Part shown: positions 38,428-39,291 of the stretch, piece by piece
Position numbering within the stretch: the stretch's first letter is position 1
How the letters are laid out: each line of letters starts with the position of its first letter
Assembly: GCA_034696485.1 (NCBI GenBank)
Contig: JAQIWT010000074.1
Span: 1-39,291, forward strand
Direction: 5' to 3'
DNA: 39,291 nt
DNA from: Isohypsibius dastychi
Lineage: Eukaryota > Tardigrada > Eutardigrada > Parachela > Isohypsibiidae
The notes under the pieces: generated by a model
The model's database searches: none
What the model saw: the letters and a program-made list of their open reading frames with translations, nothing else
What the model was told of the DNA's origin: nothing
Position numbers and translations under genes: made by a program

Positions 38428-39291
38428 GATTAAGCTGCTTGGGTATGCTTAAAAAATCGCAAAATATTACCACTGAAGAGCTTTTTCTTCCGACTGACAC
38501 GTTTCCTTGGCGAATGAACCCTTCTTTCTTCTTCAGACAGCGTTGCTTGTTTTTAGTTTTTACCTGGTATTTCCCGCTCTCCTTCTTACGGCGCCCGCAC
38601 GAACGCTGCAACTTCGTACCAATATTTCCCAGTGTGTCAAGCTTTCGGGATTTGCAGAATCTAAGAGCGGGCGATCCCGGTTAAATACGTCGACAACGAA
38701 CGATCTACCCATTCGGACAAGGTTTGGTAAAATAATGTTGTCCTGCTGTGATGTTGTATGGCTGTTCGGCCGAGGCTACCGAAAAAATTCACCAAACATG
38801 CGGCTACCACTTGGATTATTACTCCTGATAAACTTTTGCAGATTTCCACCCCCAAATAGTCGATCGTAGTAAATTTGCGCCGGTAATTGGCAATTAACGT
38901 CGGGATCCATCCTTAAAAAGCTTGTTTTTTTCCAAGAACGGAGTTGAATCGAAGTGACAACAGTAGAAAATGTGATCTTTTTCTTTTTCGAATTTTTAAT
39001 CTCAAATGAGATTCGGTCGAAGTCAGTTTTCGTCACGTCTTTTTAGAAAAGATTGAGCAAAGCGAAAAAGTTACCGGTTGGTGTTGCGTGTAAGTACAAA
39101 GTCAACATACAAGCTGGTTTGTGCTGAGCCATGCACTAGCCAGTTTATTCAGCGGACTGTAAGATGGAAAGCACCACCTTCTCACAAGGAAAGTACTGGA
39201 AAACGCAGGAAGGGAACATCAGAATTCGGGATTCGGCTCTTCAAATCGATCTACTGTTGGACGTCATGCCAACAAATACCTCTTGCTTACC
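38428..39291. other. Unassigned end of window; Lys/Arg-rich minus-strand frame
   Basis: A minus-strand frame (38611-38384) directly upstream of the F54H12.2-like copy 2 is very basic (RSCGRRKKESGKYQVKTKNK). It could be a small basic protein of the same element or chance. The remaining bases show no gene. Confidence 0.3.

Overview
The window looks like nuclear DNA of a small invertebrate. The genes that can be recognised are split by very short GT-AG introns (45-83 nt in most cases I could place, often ending TTTCAG, TTTACAG or TTTTGCAG), and two have TATAAAAG boxes about 50-85 bp upstream of their ATG. Genes are sparse and surrounded by mobile-element debris. A nematode-like or similarly compact animal genome fits, but I cannot name the species from the sequence.

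The best defined object is a complete, young Ty3/gypsy-type LTR retrotransposon at 3957-12325. It has 299-bp LTRs that I read as identical, a 4-bp target duplication (AGTC), a tRNA primer site, one gag-pol frame (capsid, CCHC knuckle, protease, RT, RNase H, integrase) and a third, envelope-like glycoprotein frame. Despite identical LTRs it has an in-frame TAG between RT and RNase H, an in-frame TAA inside the envelope frame, and His in place of the catalytic Asp of the protease.

13-18 kb: a minus-strand Ser/Lys-rich gene with a PCNA-box-like motif, a plus-strand degenerate copy of the RFWD3 ubiquitin ligase (RING, coiled coil, WD repeats), and small unassigned genes, including a minus-strand signal-peptide and membrane-anchor protein.

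19.5-25.3 kb: three minus-strand genes in tandem. The first is a spliced, broken protein-primed B-family DNA polymerase (pPolB) of the kind carried by Polinton/Maverick elements. It is followed by two spliced, TATA-driven genes of unknown function, here called X and A1. A1 is fully open over three exons (200 aa). A broken plus-strand gene lies on the other side of pPolB.

25.4-28.5 kb: a tandem repeat, near-perfect palindromes, a deleted gypsy-type integrase, and two inverted copies of an unassigned 'family B' domain flanking that integrase.

33-38.4 kb: A2, a paralogue of A1 with both intron positions and phases conserved, and upstream of it on the same strand two degenerate copies of a protein resembling the F54H12.2-like family, which I associate with Polinton/Maverick elements. 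Twice, therefore, a Polinton-type gene is followed by a family A gene on the same strand. The most interesting candidate system is a Polinton-like element carrying spliced accessory genes X and A. Nearly every recognisable gene carries one or a few isolated stops or frame changes, so sequencing quality or true pseudogenisation must be settled before any of them is called functional.
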